64,000 nt of DNA from Tupaia tana (lineage: Eukaryota; Chordata; Mammalia; Scandentia; Tupaiidae), in NCBI GenBank assembly GCA_026018925.1, contig JAKSZU010000133.1:62001-126000 (forward strand), given 5' to 3'. How positions within the stretch are numbered: position 1 is the stretch's first letter; the number at the start of each line of letters is the position of its first letter. Made by a program: the position numbers and the translations under genes. The notes under the pieces were generated by a model. The model was not told the origin of the DNA, made no database searches, and was given only the letters and a program-made list of their open reading frames with translations. This document shows positions 30,854 through 43,394 of this stretch, piece after piece.

Positions 30854-31830
30854 CCAATTACCCTGGTATTCTGTGCACTCTGCTTCCACCTAGTGACCAG
30901 AACTTTTATAGACACCAAATAGGATAAAATCTATTCAGGGGCAAAGTTCTGAGGAGCAACACCCATGACCACTATGCTTTGAGTGATAGGCTTCTCCTCC
31001 CCTTCCAGGTTTTGATCAATTTTGGGAGATAAGGAAAAAACAAACAAACAAACAAACTTCTAAGTGGGGGAATCACTCATCCTAAGCTGAATTTTTTCTA
31101 AGGGATATCACCCTTGGAAACATCACCTGGCTTTATGTATAATGGCTATGTTGTCTCACCTTGCAAGTACTTAGGAAAATAGACCCAGAACTCTTGAAAG
31201 TACTCCAACCTACACCAGCAACAATGAGAGTCCTTCAAAATTCCTAAATGTTATGTGCATATACACAATTGGACAAAGGTGGTTAAAGAACCAGGCTAGT
31301 TGAATGAGAAAATCACTTTCAATGATATCTAGATGCTATTTAAGTTACAATAAAATCACCTCCCTACAGGAGTTAAGTAAAACATACCAGAAGCCATTTT
31401 GGAATTAAAGGAAATTTCAGAGAGCTCTTCTCCAATCATTCTGCTACCCAGAGAGGATATGCTGTTCTGTATGATCTTCCACATCCTGAATTCTCTCTCA
31501 CTTCTATCTCTATCTCCACTAAATGAAATTTAACAGCCTCCAGTACCATCTTTTAACCACCCTAGTTTGGTACTCCTTTCAAGGTAGAGCCTGCCATAGA
31601 GGAGAATCAGCCTTATAAAATAACCCAGGGACCAAAACAGAACTCACAAATATTTTAAATGATTTTTCACATGCACTTAAGGACCTCATAGGTTTTGTTA
31701 GAGAATTTGATTTAAATGTATAAACCTATGAGTTCAGATATTGTGATCTTTATCACTTGGTTCATGTCAGTATCTGAAGAAAGGGCCATAGAATGGCCAA
31801 AAAGGGCTAGCTGAAACTAAGTCTTTGAAG
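30852..31830. other. no gene found
   Basis: About 980 bp of unassigned sequence with a short (aaac)n stretch near 31037-31056. No repeat family or exon recognised. Confidence 0.4.
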
Positions 31831-31831
31831 A

Positions 31832-32108
31832 GTTTTTTTTTTTTTTTTTTGACAGTTTTTTGTATAGGGCGCGTGCACTCGCCAGAAAGACAGAGAGACA
31901 GAGAGAGACAGAGAGAGAGAAAGCGAGAAATCACCCCCCGGGGGGGATGGCCACCCCGCATTCCCTTCTCCTCCATTCTCCTCTCGGGATCTTGGGCACA
32001 CATGCACATGTGCCCAGCATGAGTTTTAAGCCACTGGATCCGGGACGCGAACCACGGTCGACTATATGGGAGTCCAGCGACATAGTCATTACGCTAACTG
32101 CTGGTACC
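31832..32108 (-). mobile_element. SINE-A
   Basis: A well-kept reverse copy from a T-run through tgtatagggcgcgtgcactc and cgggatcttgggcac to aactgctggtacc. Possible duplicated flank gtct(t/g)tgaaga. Confidence 0.95.
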
Positions 32109-32399
32109 AGTCTGTGAAGATTTTCATAAAAAAAACAATGTGGGGAATAAAAAGAAGTCTACCTTTAGCAGAAGCACTTGATGTGACTCTACCACAAATA
32201 TTTTCAAAGAGTATTTATTGGAGTAAACCCAATAATAGAAACAAAGGCCAAAGGAATTAATCCTTGATTATTTTGAATGGTTAAAAAAAACTTTAAACAT
32301 TATTTTATAATAGTATGATGGGGCAAACTATCAAATTCATTAAAATAATACTCTCTTAAATTCTACCTTAATGGACTGGATGAAAGGGCTGTAATTTAC

Positions 32400-32637
32400 T
32401 GGCATCAGCAGTTGGTGTAATGGCTATGTTGCTGGACTCTCATGTAGTTGACTACAGTTCCAGTCCCAGACCTGGTGGCTTAAACTCACTCAGGGCTCAT
32501 GTGCGTGTGTGCCCAAGATCCTGAGAGGAGAACGGAGGAGAAGGGATTGTGGCATGGTGATTTCTTGCTTTCTGTCTCTCTGTTTCTCTTTCTGGCAAGC
32601 GCACACACCCTATAGCAAAAACCTCTCAAAAAAAAAA
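32400..32637 (+). mobile_element. SINE-A
   Basis: From ggcatcagcagttggtg to ccctatagcaaaaacctctc and an A-run; a small internal deletion removes the block before gtgatttcttgc. Flanks ctgtaattta before and after mark the target duplication. Confidence 0.93.
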
Positions 32638-32889
32638 GGTCTGTAATTTAAATGAAAGACACCAAGTTAGCAGGGCAATTCTTCAAATACATAATGTTGT
32701 TTACCTGGCTAATCATCTTTCTAAAACTCTTCAAAAAGAGAAAGACAATGTCTCTAAGGTTTTGAGCTTACAGTTCCAAGAGCTGATAAGTATAACCAAA
32801 TCTTTTGAGAAAAGGCAGAAAGTCTCAAATAACCAAAGAGGGGTTTTCTGTCATTGCAAAATTGCAGGATTTTTTAAAAATAAAATATA

Positions 32890-33325
32890 AAATGTCTAAC
32901 ATAGGTGCAGATATTTGGTCATCAAATTGTGTCCCATAGTTTGCATACTCATTTTTAGTGGTTTTTTTTTTCTTTCTTTTTTCAGAGTTTGTATTCTTTG
33001 AAAGGTTGTATCTTTAAGGTCAGAGGTTCTTTCTTTTGCATAGTCTAACCTATTCTCAATACTCTCTACAGAATGTTTCACTACTTATAATCTTCATCTC
33101 CAGGATTTCTATTTGACTCATTTTTAAGATGGCTGTCTCTCTACTGAATCTCTTTTTCATGTCATTTGTTATTTTTTCCCATATCCTGAAATTGTCAGCT
33201 TTTTTGTATATCTCATTGAATTGTTATGATGAATATACTAAATTCCATTTTCAACAATTATGTGATTTTCTGTATTTTATCCATTGTTAGGGAGGAGTTA
33301 GTTTCCTTTGGAGGAAAGATATCTT
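32890..33325 (-). pseudogene. ancient L1 ORF1 fragment
   Basis: On the - strand the translation includes MKHSVESIENRLDYAKERTS, which matches the coiled-coil/ESIKSRLDHAEDRIS region of ORF1 (compare the intact copy near residue 85). It is much diverged and frameshifted, with upstream blocks to about 33300. Confidence 0.65.
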
Positions 33326-33545
33326 CTTCTATCTTCTTTTTTCCTCCCCCTCCTTTTTCTTCTCCTTTCCCCCCTCCTCCTCCTTCTTTCTTCTTCTTCT
33401 TCTCCTTCTTCCCTTTCTTCTTCTCCTTTCTCCTCCTCCCGTCCTCCTCCCTTTCTCCTTCTCTTCCTCTTCCTTCTCCTTAATTTTTCTTCTTCTTTTT
33501 CTCCTTTCTTCCTTTCTTTCTCCTTTCTTCTTTTTACTTCTCTTA
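33325..33545. repeat. 220-nt polypyrimidine/polypurine tract
   Basis: The + strand is nearly pure C/T, with (ctt)n, (cct)n and (tttc)n subrepeats and very few A or G. Such tracts can form triplex structures; that is general knowledge, not shown here. The long proline/serine/leucine or lysine/glutamate frames across it are compositional. Confidence 0.92.
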
Positions 33546-35880
33546 TACCTGCTTTGGATTTCAGGCATCTAGTGGAGAAGTCACTTCTACCTGATTTCTG
33601 GTATAAAATCTATAGTGGCAGCATTTTATTATTATTATTTAGTTTTTAATATTGTTTACTTTTTGATTTCTGTGATCTTTAAGACTAGTTAAATTACTGA
33701 TTTGGAGCATTGATTCTGACTGAGTTTGTTGCAAGAGTATTTTTCATGGTTCATAGTAGATTAGAGGGGACTATCTTTGGAGCAAGAGTAGGGACTGTGG
33801 TCTGCTCTTTGAGACTAGGGGTTGAGTGGGGTTCAAAAGGGGTCTTGGGAAGGGCTAATAGTTTCACATTGCCCAATGTACCTTAGAAGAACATGTCTTT
33901 AGCTTTCAGAAGTAGTGGGGACTGGGCAGGAACCCTCGTGTTGAATGGAGGGAGCAAGGCTTGGGCAGGGGTGCCATGGGGCTTTGAGTGAGGGCACAAC
34001 TGTGTGGGAGAAACAAGGCCCAAGTGGGGCCAGATGTTGTGATCCTGTGAGGTTCAGAGATGAACAGGGTTGAGCAGGACCTAAACATATCCAGACAGAA
34101 CACCCCATGAGAACCTAAGATGAGCAGGGCAGCATGGAGTAAATGGGGTATGGGCAGGGCAGTTCATAACGCCCAGAGATGAGCAGAACACATTAGAGCT
34201 TGAGCATGCCATAGGAAGGCATATGTTAAACTGTCATTGAGACCTGGAGCTAAATGGGAAATAAGTATGAAGACTTGCTATGCCAGCAGGTGGGCAGTGT
34301 TGAGCACAAGGGGACAGAATATGAGGCCCTAAATGGAGCAAGATCAAGTGAGGTTACAGGCAAGTCTCAGAGTCCAAATAAGCCTGAACAGAGTCCAGGG
34401 GAGATGGCTGAAAAGGGCTGGGGGTGACCTAAGCCTGGTGGACCTAAATAGAGCCTGGGTGACTGTTCTTTACATTCAGAGAGAGGGGTACTGTGTGGCC
34501 CACAAAACCTAGAGGTAGGCTTGGAAAGAAAGTCAGGAGGGGCCAGAGGCACACAAAGTTTATGGTGCTCAATTTGAGCCTGGGTATCTGGTCAGTAAAG
34601 CCTGGGGACAAGGGTTCTGCAAAACCTGGATATGGCCCTAGCAAAGTAGAGCCCTGAGGAACAGAAAGTAGCTGATTCTGGCAGATTTAATTAGAGTCAG
34701 CGTGGCAGACCTCATACCTGGGGTTGGACAGGGGCTGATCTGATTTAAGCAAACTCATGCTAGGAGCTAGATGACTGGGCCGTGCACTCCAGGATTAGAG
34801 GTAGCCTGGGGCAGTGCCCTAACACTTTCCTCTAATGTGGAGGGTGACCCCTGGTGTCTGCCTCTCTGGGGTGCCCCTCCTCTCTGATTTGCCCACACTT
34901 AATAGTTCAGGGAGATCTGGAACAATTGTACTGCAGGTGGCCTCAGAGGGGGCAAGTAGCCACTCCCTGAGGCTTGAGTCTGAGGGAAGAAATGCGTAGT
35001 TCTGTCAGCTGTCAGCCAGTTAGGGGGACTGTCCAGATTCCTCAGTCTCTGTTGGGGTTGGTGTTCTCACATCATGTTCTGAGGGTGAGGTGGAAATGCA
35101 CAGAGCTCTTGGTCTTCACTGTGAAAAGGGACTGGTAGGCTTCAGTCACTGGGGTGTTTACCCCATTTATCTGAATTGCAGGAGCTTCCTCTTCTCTGAA
35201 TTGTGCCCTCCACTCCCACAGGACTGAGAATGTGAGGTTGTCTGGTTCAAGTTTTATCTTACACTCTACCTCCTTGCTAGTTGGCTTTCATAATGGTACA
35301 GGCCCTTTCAGTGGAAGTGATGAGGAAAGTTCAGCATTATCTCTCATGTGGTACAAACTCGTACTTCTCTAACGATGGAAGGTTAGCTCCATGCTAGCTT
35401 CATTGTTCTCCTGCAGTTGGGGAGTGCTGAGGTCTGGTGGTGTATGAAATTTATAGTTCTGAAAGAGAGTTTCTCTAACCTTCTCTGTGGTTTCTACGGT
35501 TCGGGATTATCTCACAGTTTAGATAATAATTGAGTCATTCTTTATTTCTCTGAGCTGACATATAGTGCTCCAGAAAGTTCTACAGTCTTTTCCTTGCAGT
35601 TATCAGTCACTTCACTCTGCTGCTGAAAGCATAAGCGTTTGCTTAATGTTGTGGTCTTACTTCCCAGAGAGATGCTGCTGTGGGTGTTTCTATTCAGCCA
35701 ACTTGATTCTCCTTCTAGAGATGGGTTTTCAGCATTGATTTGCCATCTTCCCAGGTCTCAGTATCCTGGATAATGCTACCTGTATTTTCCACCAACAGTT
35801 GTCTTACAAGTATCAGCTTCTGAGGAAGGAGCAGCTGGAAATGGTTTAGTCACTGGCCTGGACTTGCAGCTGATTTGGTT
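33546..35880 (-). mobile_element. probable 5' UTR of the ancient L1
   Basis: This stretch lies 5' of the ORF1 fragment in the same orientation. The section 35660-35720 (gagatgctgctgtgggtg, tattcagccaacttgattct) resembles the 5' end of old L1 subfamilies. The middle part (33870-34720) has irregular repeats of gagcagg and aacctgg type motifs. No protein-coding gene is supported. Confidence 0.4.
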
Positions 35881-38240
35881 ACAGTAAAAAAAGCAGCCCC
35901 AAGCTTCTGTAATTATAATCTTGATTCTCTTTGAAACTTCATTTTGTAGTGAGAAAGCTATGAATCAAAATATCGACATCATGTGTGAGAGAAATTTTAT
36001 AATTTTGTTCTCCAATAAATTGATATTAAAGTCTTTAGAAGAGTGGGTGAAAAGAGACTACATTGCAATGTTATGTAGGCTAAAAACTTCTATTGGGAGT
36101 GGGGTGGAGTAGAGACAGGATCAGAAATGATACAATGTTGGACTACCGTGTCTGTTTTTCATTTAACAGGCACTTATTGAAACCTAGGTGTGCACAAGAT
36201 CCTAATAGTAATTAATTTGGACAAAGAAGAAAACAAAAATTAAATGGTTAACATACATACATAAAAATAAATATCAGGAGTATAAAGTTTGTGTGATGAC
36301 CTCATCCAAATGAGGTATGTGATAGAAATCTCAAGATTTTTTAATAAAATTTGAGGAAAAAGTAGTAACCTTGATATAAAAAAGAAAATAATGTGAATAA
36401 AGTTCTGGACTTTTAAAGTCCTCTGGCTGATTTTGTCAGATTGAGAACAATAAGCACAAGCCAGAATCCCCATGTGAGGCCTTCTACTGAGAACACATTA
36501 CTGGCAGAAATGAAAGCAAAAGCTCAGTGCACTAATATGGGTGGACACTTAAGTCACAGAGTCCATCAGGGACAGGCGCAAGTGCAGGGGGTATCAACAA
36601 TTCTTAGTTCAGGAAGGGGCTGTGTGCATCATCCTGGGAGAAGAATCTGGAGTCTGCAGTCATCTTAGGAGGGTCACCCAGGAGACCAGTTCACAGGAGC
36701 CCTGTCCAATGGTCTGCACCTTCTTTCTTCCCTAACACAGGCTGAGACCTGTCCCACATGGTAGTCCACCACTCCACAAAGAAAGCAGGATGGCAAACCC
36801 AATACAGCCTCCAAAGGAAGGGGGTGACAAGAGGGTCAGGCCACACCCATCCTGATGCATTAATTTTATTTAACTGGTTAATTAATAGATTAGGGCAGAA
36901 TGTGATGCTGAGCCCCAGGGATGGTATTCTGTAAGAGGACCTGGGTGGCATCTACCAAAGGCTGTGTACAGGAGGTCCTGGGAAGCCCACCTGGGAGTCA
37001 GTGTGCCTGGGCACCAGCCAGACTGGAGGACATGGACTTGGCCAAAGCAGGCTATAAGGGTGAGGTATGGCAGATTTAGCGTGCTGTCAGTGACATGAAG
37101 GTGCCCTGGAGTTGAGACACTCCCAGGACCCTGATGTCAGCCCAGGGGTGCACACAGCCTGAAAGCACAGACTGCACCTGGAGCTGCAGGGTGGGCTCCA
37201 GGCAGTGGTCTGGGAAGGGTGGAGCGAGCACCAGTCACTAAGGGACTTAAACTGCCTTTTTCTGATGAGCAAATCTAGTTCCCAAACCACAATTAAGGTA
37301 ACACAGAAATTGTTGATATTAGTTACACAGTTTTTGTTGACTTATTTTCCCCCCCTTGGTTAAAATTAGCAAACACTGTATGTATTGTTAAATTTTTTTG
37401 TTTCATTTTCTTTTTTCATTTTTGAGTGAATATGAGCTTACCAGGGAGAGAGACAGAGAGAGGAGAGAGAAGAGAAATGAGAAGAGAGAGAACTCAAAAT
37501 GGATTTTGGTCACGTCATAATTGTTTTTCCTCCATTTGTTCATCTATTCAGAATTTTGATCATGCATGTACATGAGCCCAGTATGTTTTTCTTTTCTTTT
37601 CTCAGTGTTTAAACTTTATTTACTTTCCTAGGCCTTTTTGTAACATGGTCATTTGTGCTTTTTAAAAATACAATAAAAAGTTATCTCTGCATCCTAGTAT
37701 ATAATCATCTAGAAATATTTCAGAATTTGAAAACAATGCAAATAAGGTAGCAAAGTAATATATATTGAATCACACACATATAATTCTGAACTGTTTAACT
37801 ACTCTTTACCAAGCTTGTAACTTTCCATTTACTTATTTATCAAAGATTGTAAGTGCTGAAGTCAGAGTCTAATAGTTTTTGCTGTACATTTAAACTAATG
37901 GATCACTCTATGAATTTTAGGTACATAAAACACAAATCTTTAATGCACAGTGTTTAAAATATGCATGTATCTTTTTATATCAGTAAAACTACCAACCACA
38001 TCAAGATATGGAACATTTACTTTTCATGTGAATGCTATGCTACTTACTACATAGATTCTAAGAGTTATACTCCATATTATCTGTTTTATAAATGGAATAC
38101 ACCTTGTTATATGCATGGATGTCGGTAAAAAGTTGCACTCTATTTCTATGCCTTATCATTTCATTATCTTTAAATGTTTTTATTCTGTTGAATACAAATC
38201 AGAGCATCCTTGGTTATAGACTGCTTTCTGAACCAATACT
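35881..38240. other. no gene found; includes an old SINE-A-like piece
   Basis: About 2.3 kb mostly unassigned. Around 37425-37590 a purine-rich stretch followed by cctccatttgttcatc and gatcatgcatgtacatgagc resembles a very old minus-strand SINE-A. The rest, including the somewhat GC-rich 36580-37280, shows no domain. Confidence 0.4.
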
Positions 38241-38246
38241 AATCTT

Positions 38247-38261
38247 TTTTTTTTTTTTTTG

Positions 38262-38292
<31 letters not shown>

Positions 38293-38522
38293 CTACAGGG
38301 CGCGTGCACTTGCCAGAAAGACAGGGAGAGACAGAAAGTGAAAAATCACCCCCCAGGGGGGATGGCCACGCCTCAATCCCTTCTCTTTCTTTCTCCTCTC
38401 GGGATCTTGGGCACGCACGTACACATGCCTGGCGTGAGTTTAAGCCACAGGGTCCGGGACTTGAATTGCAGTCGGCTACATGGGAGTCCAGCGATATAGC
38501 CATTACATTAACTGCTGGTCCC
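38247..38522 (-). mobile_element. SINE-A
   Basis: Reverse long-form copy with two long T-runs at its tail (38247-38261 and 38267-38292), ctacagggcgcgtgcacttg, cgggatcttgggcacg and aactgctggtccc. Flanks ccaatactaatct and ccaatatgaatct form a target duplication. Confidence 0.95.
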
Positions 38523-39155
38523 CCAATATGAATCTTTTTCATAGGGATACACAACCAGTAACTCATCAATACCTCTTTCAATCTACTTTATACATCCATA
38601 ATGTTTGTATTTTGTACACTTTTTTCACCACTTCCTCTCTAATAAAAAAAGACATATTCTATTTTCATTAAGACATATTTCAACATCAAATTTATTTGTA
38701 TTAACTATTAAATGACACAGCAAGTATGTTTTTTCTTCATGTAACATGTACATAAAGCAAGGTTTTGTCCATCCTCTACTCAACTGTTTTTATACTATTT
38801 GTGTTAACATTATGGACATTCTTACCTTTTTCCCCCTTTATAATTAGAAATAAGGTAAATAACACTGTACCAACTGCTTTCTCCAGTTTTGTCAGATTAA
38901 CATTTGGAATGCCTTCACTATCCTGTCCACAATGACAAAGCACTTTTATTGTATTTATGTTTAGCTTAAGAAAATGCCTATCTTTATCTACAACACTATG
39001 TACTAAGAATAAAACAGTACCTATTTGTACAACATATTGAACATTTGACATGCCTTTTCAGTTTAAAACTATATAAACAAAAAATTTAAGCTCAATTTAC
39101 AAATCTACTTTTGTATTCATTTTTATCACCTTATATATAACAATTTAAACTTAAT
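38523..39155. other. no gene found
   Basis: A+T-rich unassigned sequence. The 91-codon minus-strand frame (38776-39051) carries no recognised domain. Confidence 0.4.
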
Positions 39156-39156
39156 G

Positions 39157-39427
39157 TTTCTTTCTTTCTTTCTTTCTTTTTTCTTTTTTTAGAGGTTTTT
39201 GCTATAGGGCACGTGTGCTTGCCAGACAGACAGAGAGAGACAGAGAGACAAAAAAGGAGAAATCACCCCCCGGGGGGATGGCCATGCTGCAATCCCTTCT
39301 CCTCCATTCTCCTCTCAGGATCTTGGGCACACACGCACACACGCCCAGTGTGAGTTTTAAGCCACTGCGAACTGCGGTCAACTATGTAGGAGTCCAGTGA
39401 CATAGCCATTATGCTAACTGCTGGTCC
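39157..39427 (-). mobile_element. SINE-A with (tttc)n tail
   Basis: Reverse long-form copy from a tttctttc tail through gctatagggcacgtgtgc to aactgctggtcc. It sits directly against an L1 fragment that starts aagacttctt. Confidence 0.93.
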
Positions 39428-40580
39428 TAAGACTTCTTATATAAGACCCAAAGTACAGTCAATAATCCTCAAAATAGACAAGTGGGATTACATCAGATTA
39501 AGAATTTCTACATCACAAAAGACACGGTAGTTAGTGTGAATTGACAGCCCTCAGAATGGAAGAATATTTTTGTAAAATATGTTTCAGAAAAGGGACTGTT
39601 AACCAGAATACACAGGCAACTCAAGGTGCTTACCCCCCAGAAAAGATGATCAACCCAATTAAAAGATAAGAGAAAGAGTTTAAAAAACTCTTCAAGGAAG
39701 ACACACAAACAGCCAAAAGACATATGAAAAAAGTGCTCAACATCCCTTATCTTAAGGGAGCTGCAGATCAAGACCACAATGAGATACCACCTAACCTTTG
39801 TCAGAATGGCTAAGTTCAAAAAACAAAAAGTGGTAAGTGCTGGCAGGGATATGGTGAAAGGGAAACTTTTCTTCACTGTTAGTGGGAATGTAAACTGCTC
39901 CAGCCACTGTGGAGAACAATATGGAGATTCCTCAAAGATCTCCAAATAGAACTACCATATGATTCAGCAATCCCACTCCTTGTTTTCTACCCAAAGTACA
40001 AAAGACTGTTCAGTCAGAAAAGTGATTACACATCTATGTTTATTGCAGCTTTATTCACCATTGCTAACACATGGATCCAACCCAAATGTCCATGAACAGA
40101 AGAATGGATTGAAAAAGTGTGGAACATATACTGTAAGAAATACTACTCAGCCATAAAAGAACAACAAAACCTGGTATTTTTACAGAAAGTGAATAAATAT
40201 GAAAGATTTACTGCTGGGTGAAGCAAGTTAGTCTATGATAGATAGACACTGTATGTCTCTACTATACATATACTCTCCACACTCTGTGATGAAAGCTGAA
40301 TGACTAGAGGACATAGAAACATAGACAATGGTTATAGATATCAGATACAGTGTGGGAAGAGGGTGGGAGAGAGAGGAAAGTCAGAGAAAAGACATTAAGA
40401 ATAAAAAAATAGAGAGGCAAGACATTTAGGCAGCAAAGAAAGGGGTTATTAACTGTTGATGACAACGTATACTATCCCCAACTGGACTAATGAGGAATAT
40501 ATTTATGTTGGAACATTCCCTTTACAAGCTAAGGGACATATGCAATTGAAAGTTTTAAAGAAACAAATAATAAATTTTAA
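39428..40580 (+). pseudogene. L1 ORF2 C-terminal third and 3' UTR
   Basis: From aagacttcttatataag the sequence follows the end of ORF2, through the gataagtgttggcc-like Cys motif region (about 39830-39870) and the tattgcagc-ttattcac block, into a 3' UTR with gatacagtgtgggaagaggg and an AATAAT-A tail near 40570. Frameshifts are common. It is a 5'-truncated copy. Confidence 0.85.
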
Positions 40581-40599
40581 AAAGAAATAAAACAACAAA

Positions 40600-41400
40600 G
40601 TTAAAAAATGTAATATTCAGAAAAATAAATCAAAGGGAAAAGTACAAAAGACTCAATATTTTTTAAAGAAAGCATATGAATGGCTAATAGACATATGAAT
40701 AAACACTCAACATTACTAATCATTAGGAAAATACAAATTAAATAATTGTGATATAGCATATCATACCTCTTAAGATAGATATTCTTTAAAAAAAATGTTA
40801 GATGATTGCAAGAAAAGGGGACCATTGAACATTGTTGGTAAAAAATAAGTTAGTTCTACACAAGAGAACATAGTTTTCTGAATTTTTTCAGAAAATAAAA
40901 ACAGAACTACCACAAGACTTAACAAGTCCATTATTGCATATACTGTATGGTGAAAACTGAAAGCTTAGAGGACATACAAAAATGGAAGGGGCTGGCAGGT
41001 GGCATAGTGGTTAAGGGTGCTAGACTCCCAAATGGCCATGTGCAGTTCGAGTCTCAGACCTGGTGGATTGCTTTCTCACTTTCCTTCTCTCTCTCTCCTC
41101 CTCTCTGGTCAGATAAAAATAAATAAATACATACATACATACATACATACATAAATAAAGTTAAATATAATAATTATTTTAAAAAGAAACATGTAAAATT
41201 GTTACGGATATAGGATACAGTGTGGGAAGAGGGTGAGAGAAGGAGGAGAGTGTGAGGAAAGGCATTAAGGAGAAAAATAGAGAGACCAGACATTTGTGGT
41301 ACGCAGAAATGGATTATTATCTGTTAATGATAATGTGCGTAGTATACTCAACTGGACTGGTGTGAAGTGCAGAGAGTAGGAAAGATATTTGCATTATGTA
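40600..41400 (+). mobile_element. older L1 ORF2 end and 3' UTR, split by a SINE
   Basis: Blocks such as ctaatagacatatgaataaa, cattactaatcattaggaaa and gcatatactgtatggtg recall the last part of ORF2 and start of 3' UTR. The 3' UTR continues after the SINE-B at 41190 with gatacagtgtgggaagaggg and ends near 41400. Confidence 0.7.
40987..41165 (+). mobile_element. SINE-B with (acat)n tail
   Basis: From ggggctggcaggtggcatag through agttcgagtct, ggtggattgctttctcac and ctctctggtcagat to a tail with a (acat)n microsatellite (about 41124-41152). Confidence 0.92.
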
Positions 41401-41960
41401 TATCATGTATAGTAAATCAAACCAGAATACATAAAAATTCTATTACATACAAAAACAAAGAAAACCACTTAAAATCGGTCAACATTTAAAATAAGTGGTA
41501 CAAAAATGGGGACAAATAAAAGATCAATACACTTATGAAAATGTGTATAGAAATATTTATTCAACTTTTTAGTGCCAGGATAATACTAATCAAAATAATG
41601 ATGATATAGTATAGTTTTATATACCCATCATTTCTTCCAAAATAAAAAAGAGCATTACCATATTCTTCCAAGGCTCTGGGGCATCATGTCATTTATGGAA
41701 GACTAGTGGGAGTTTACATTGGTGCAATCACTTTGGAAAAGTCTTTGGCAATACTTAATTGCCTACAGGGTTCTCTATACCAAAAAACTCTGACATTATT
41801 GTATGCAGGTGTCCACCACAGTTATGTTCATAGCAACAGACCGGACATGCTATCTTTTCGATAGAAATAGACCACATCATTGTCAACAGTGGAATGCATA
41901 TATACTATGTTTGTTGGTACCCAAAGGAAATAAACACAGTATAAGGACACATAAATTAGT
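41400..41960 (+). mobile_element. ancient L1 ORF2 3' fragment
   Basis: Short blocks (accagaatacataaaaa, ggttaaa-like, ggcatcatgtcattt, gtccaccacagttatgttc, aacagtggaatgcata) follow the order of the ORF2 3' end with heavy decay. No open frame remains. Confidence 0.5.
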
Positions 41961-42059
41961 GATAGAAGAAAAGTAAGAATGGATTCCACTGTTATACCTA
42001 ATATGTTGTTACTTGCTGTGAAGAAGTGTTATACTTGGCATATTATTTAATGGTTAAGT

Positions 42060-42960
42060 TAGTAGTTTGCTGTGAAGAAAACGTTTGATTGTAATGCTGC
42101 TGGCTGAGAGCATACCTGACTCCATTTTGTAGTACATTCAGACTGGCATTACTTATGTTCCTGGAAATTCAACATTCAGCCAACACCCTAGTGCTTATCA
42201 CTAACAGCAGGCTAGCCATATGCTGACTGGTAGCATGAAACACATAAGCATGGTCTATGCCTCACCCCCCACCTTGTGACTGGCAAAAAATATATAAACA
42301 AATCCCAATTTCTTTTGACCAAAATCCCATAGACTTACATGTAAAATGTTACAAAAGTATTTTGATGTTTTGTCAAGTCACCATGAGCCTGTCAAAATTA
42401 CACATAAAAAGAGGAGCCTGAGCCCAACTCACCAACTCTGTCCTCCACTTGGGCCAGATCCCATCTCACTGCATCTGAGACCTCCCTTGCTTCCGGAGGC
42501 CCTGTCAGTCCAGCACACTGACTCTTCCTCTCCCAGAGGGCCCTCTGCTATGCCCTCTTTGATGTTCCCCTGTCGGCTACCAGTCCCAACCACCTTACTC
42601 TAGGATCACTGGGTGGACTTTTCCTCCTCGTCCATGCTCCGTCATCTCATGGCAGCCGCCACCACTGTTCCCTAACACCTTCATGGAGCTCATCTCTGGC
42701 TCACTGACTGTGCCTTATAGACACCTAGCATACTCGGCACTGAGCCTCCCTTGTGCCTTTGCGGACTGCATTCCTCATCGCCGTGCCAGCATAGGACGCT
42801 CTGTGTCTCTCATCCCATTATGACTTGTAAGCCCCTTTTCCCCTGTGTAATTAAAGCAACCTAAAAGACAAAACTGAATCCTGTCCTCCTTCTGCAGGCT
42901 TGAGCACAGACTGGCTGTACCTGCTTGGGCAGTTAAGTGTGAATCAAACCTTTATTTAAG
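42060..42960 (+). mobile_element. LTR-like stretch
   Basis: A GC-richer segment (42410-42830) is preceded by tataaacaaat (about 42290-42300) and followed by gtgtaattaaagcaacc (about 42845), the TATA-to-poly(A)-signal order of an LTR. There is no clear end repeat or target duplication that I can define, and no internal retroviral sequence. A retrocopied or single-copy promoter region is an alternative. Confidence 0.35.
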
Positions 42961-43390
42961 CTGTGCTTTCTTAACACCATAAACTTTCCCTCTCTACCTC
43001 TCTCTCTCACTTCCCTTCCAAAACTCCCCCTTGCCACACCACAGAACACCCACAGATATAATGTTGAGCTTCATCCTAGAGAGTGCACATCATATTTTTT
43101 TCTCCTGTATGTGAAACAGATAAATTGGCAGTATTATTATTCTGTGCTAAGGGTATAGTAGGTACCCCTGTATGAGCAAGTATTATAGTTCCATTGGGTC
43201 TGGACCTGGAATGCCCACATTTCACCCAAATCTTGACACTCAGATTATGGTATTTGTAGAGAGTATTTAAAATATTTTGGTTGTACCCAGCAATTGCACT
43301 GGGCTCTAGGTGAAGACTTGAGAAAATGAAGTGTCAGTTATCTCATGCCAGATATTTCATTATTATTGATCTGATCTGTGGGCTCCTCTC
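42961..43390. other. no gene found
   Basis: About 430 bp of unassigned sequence between the LTR-like stretch and an L1 5' UTR. Confidence 0.35.
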
Positions 43391-43394
43391 TGGA

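Noticed and set aside
33226..33649. Open frames of 79-113 codons rich in S/P/L/F or K/E/R
   Set aside because: They translate a polypyrimidine tract; composition alone explains them.
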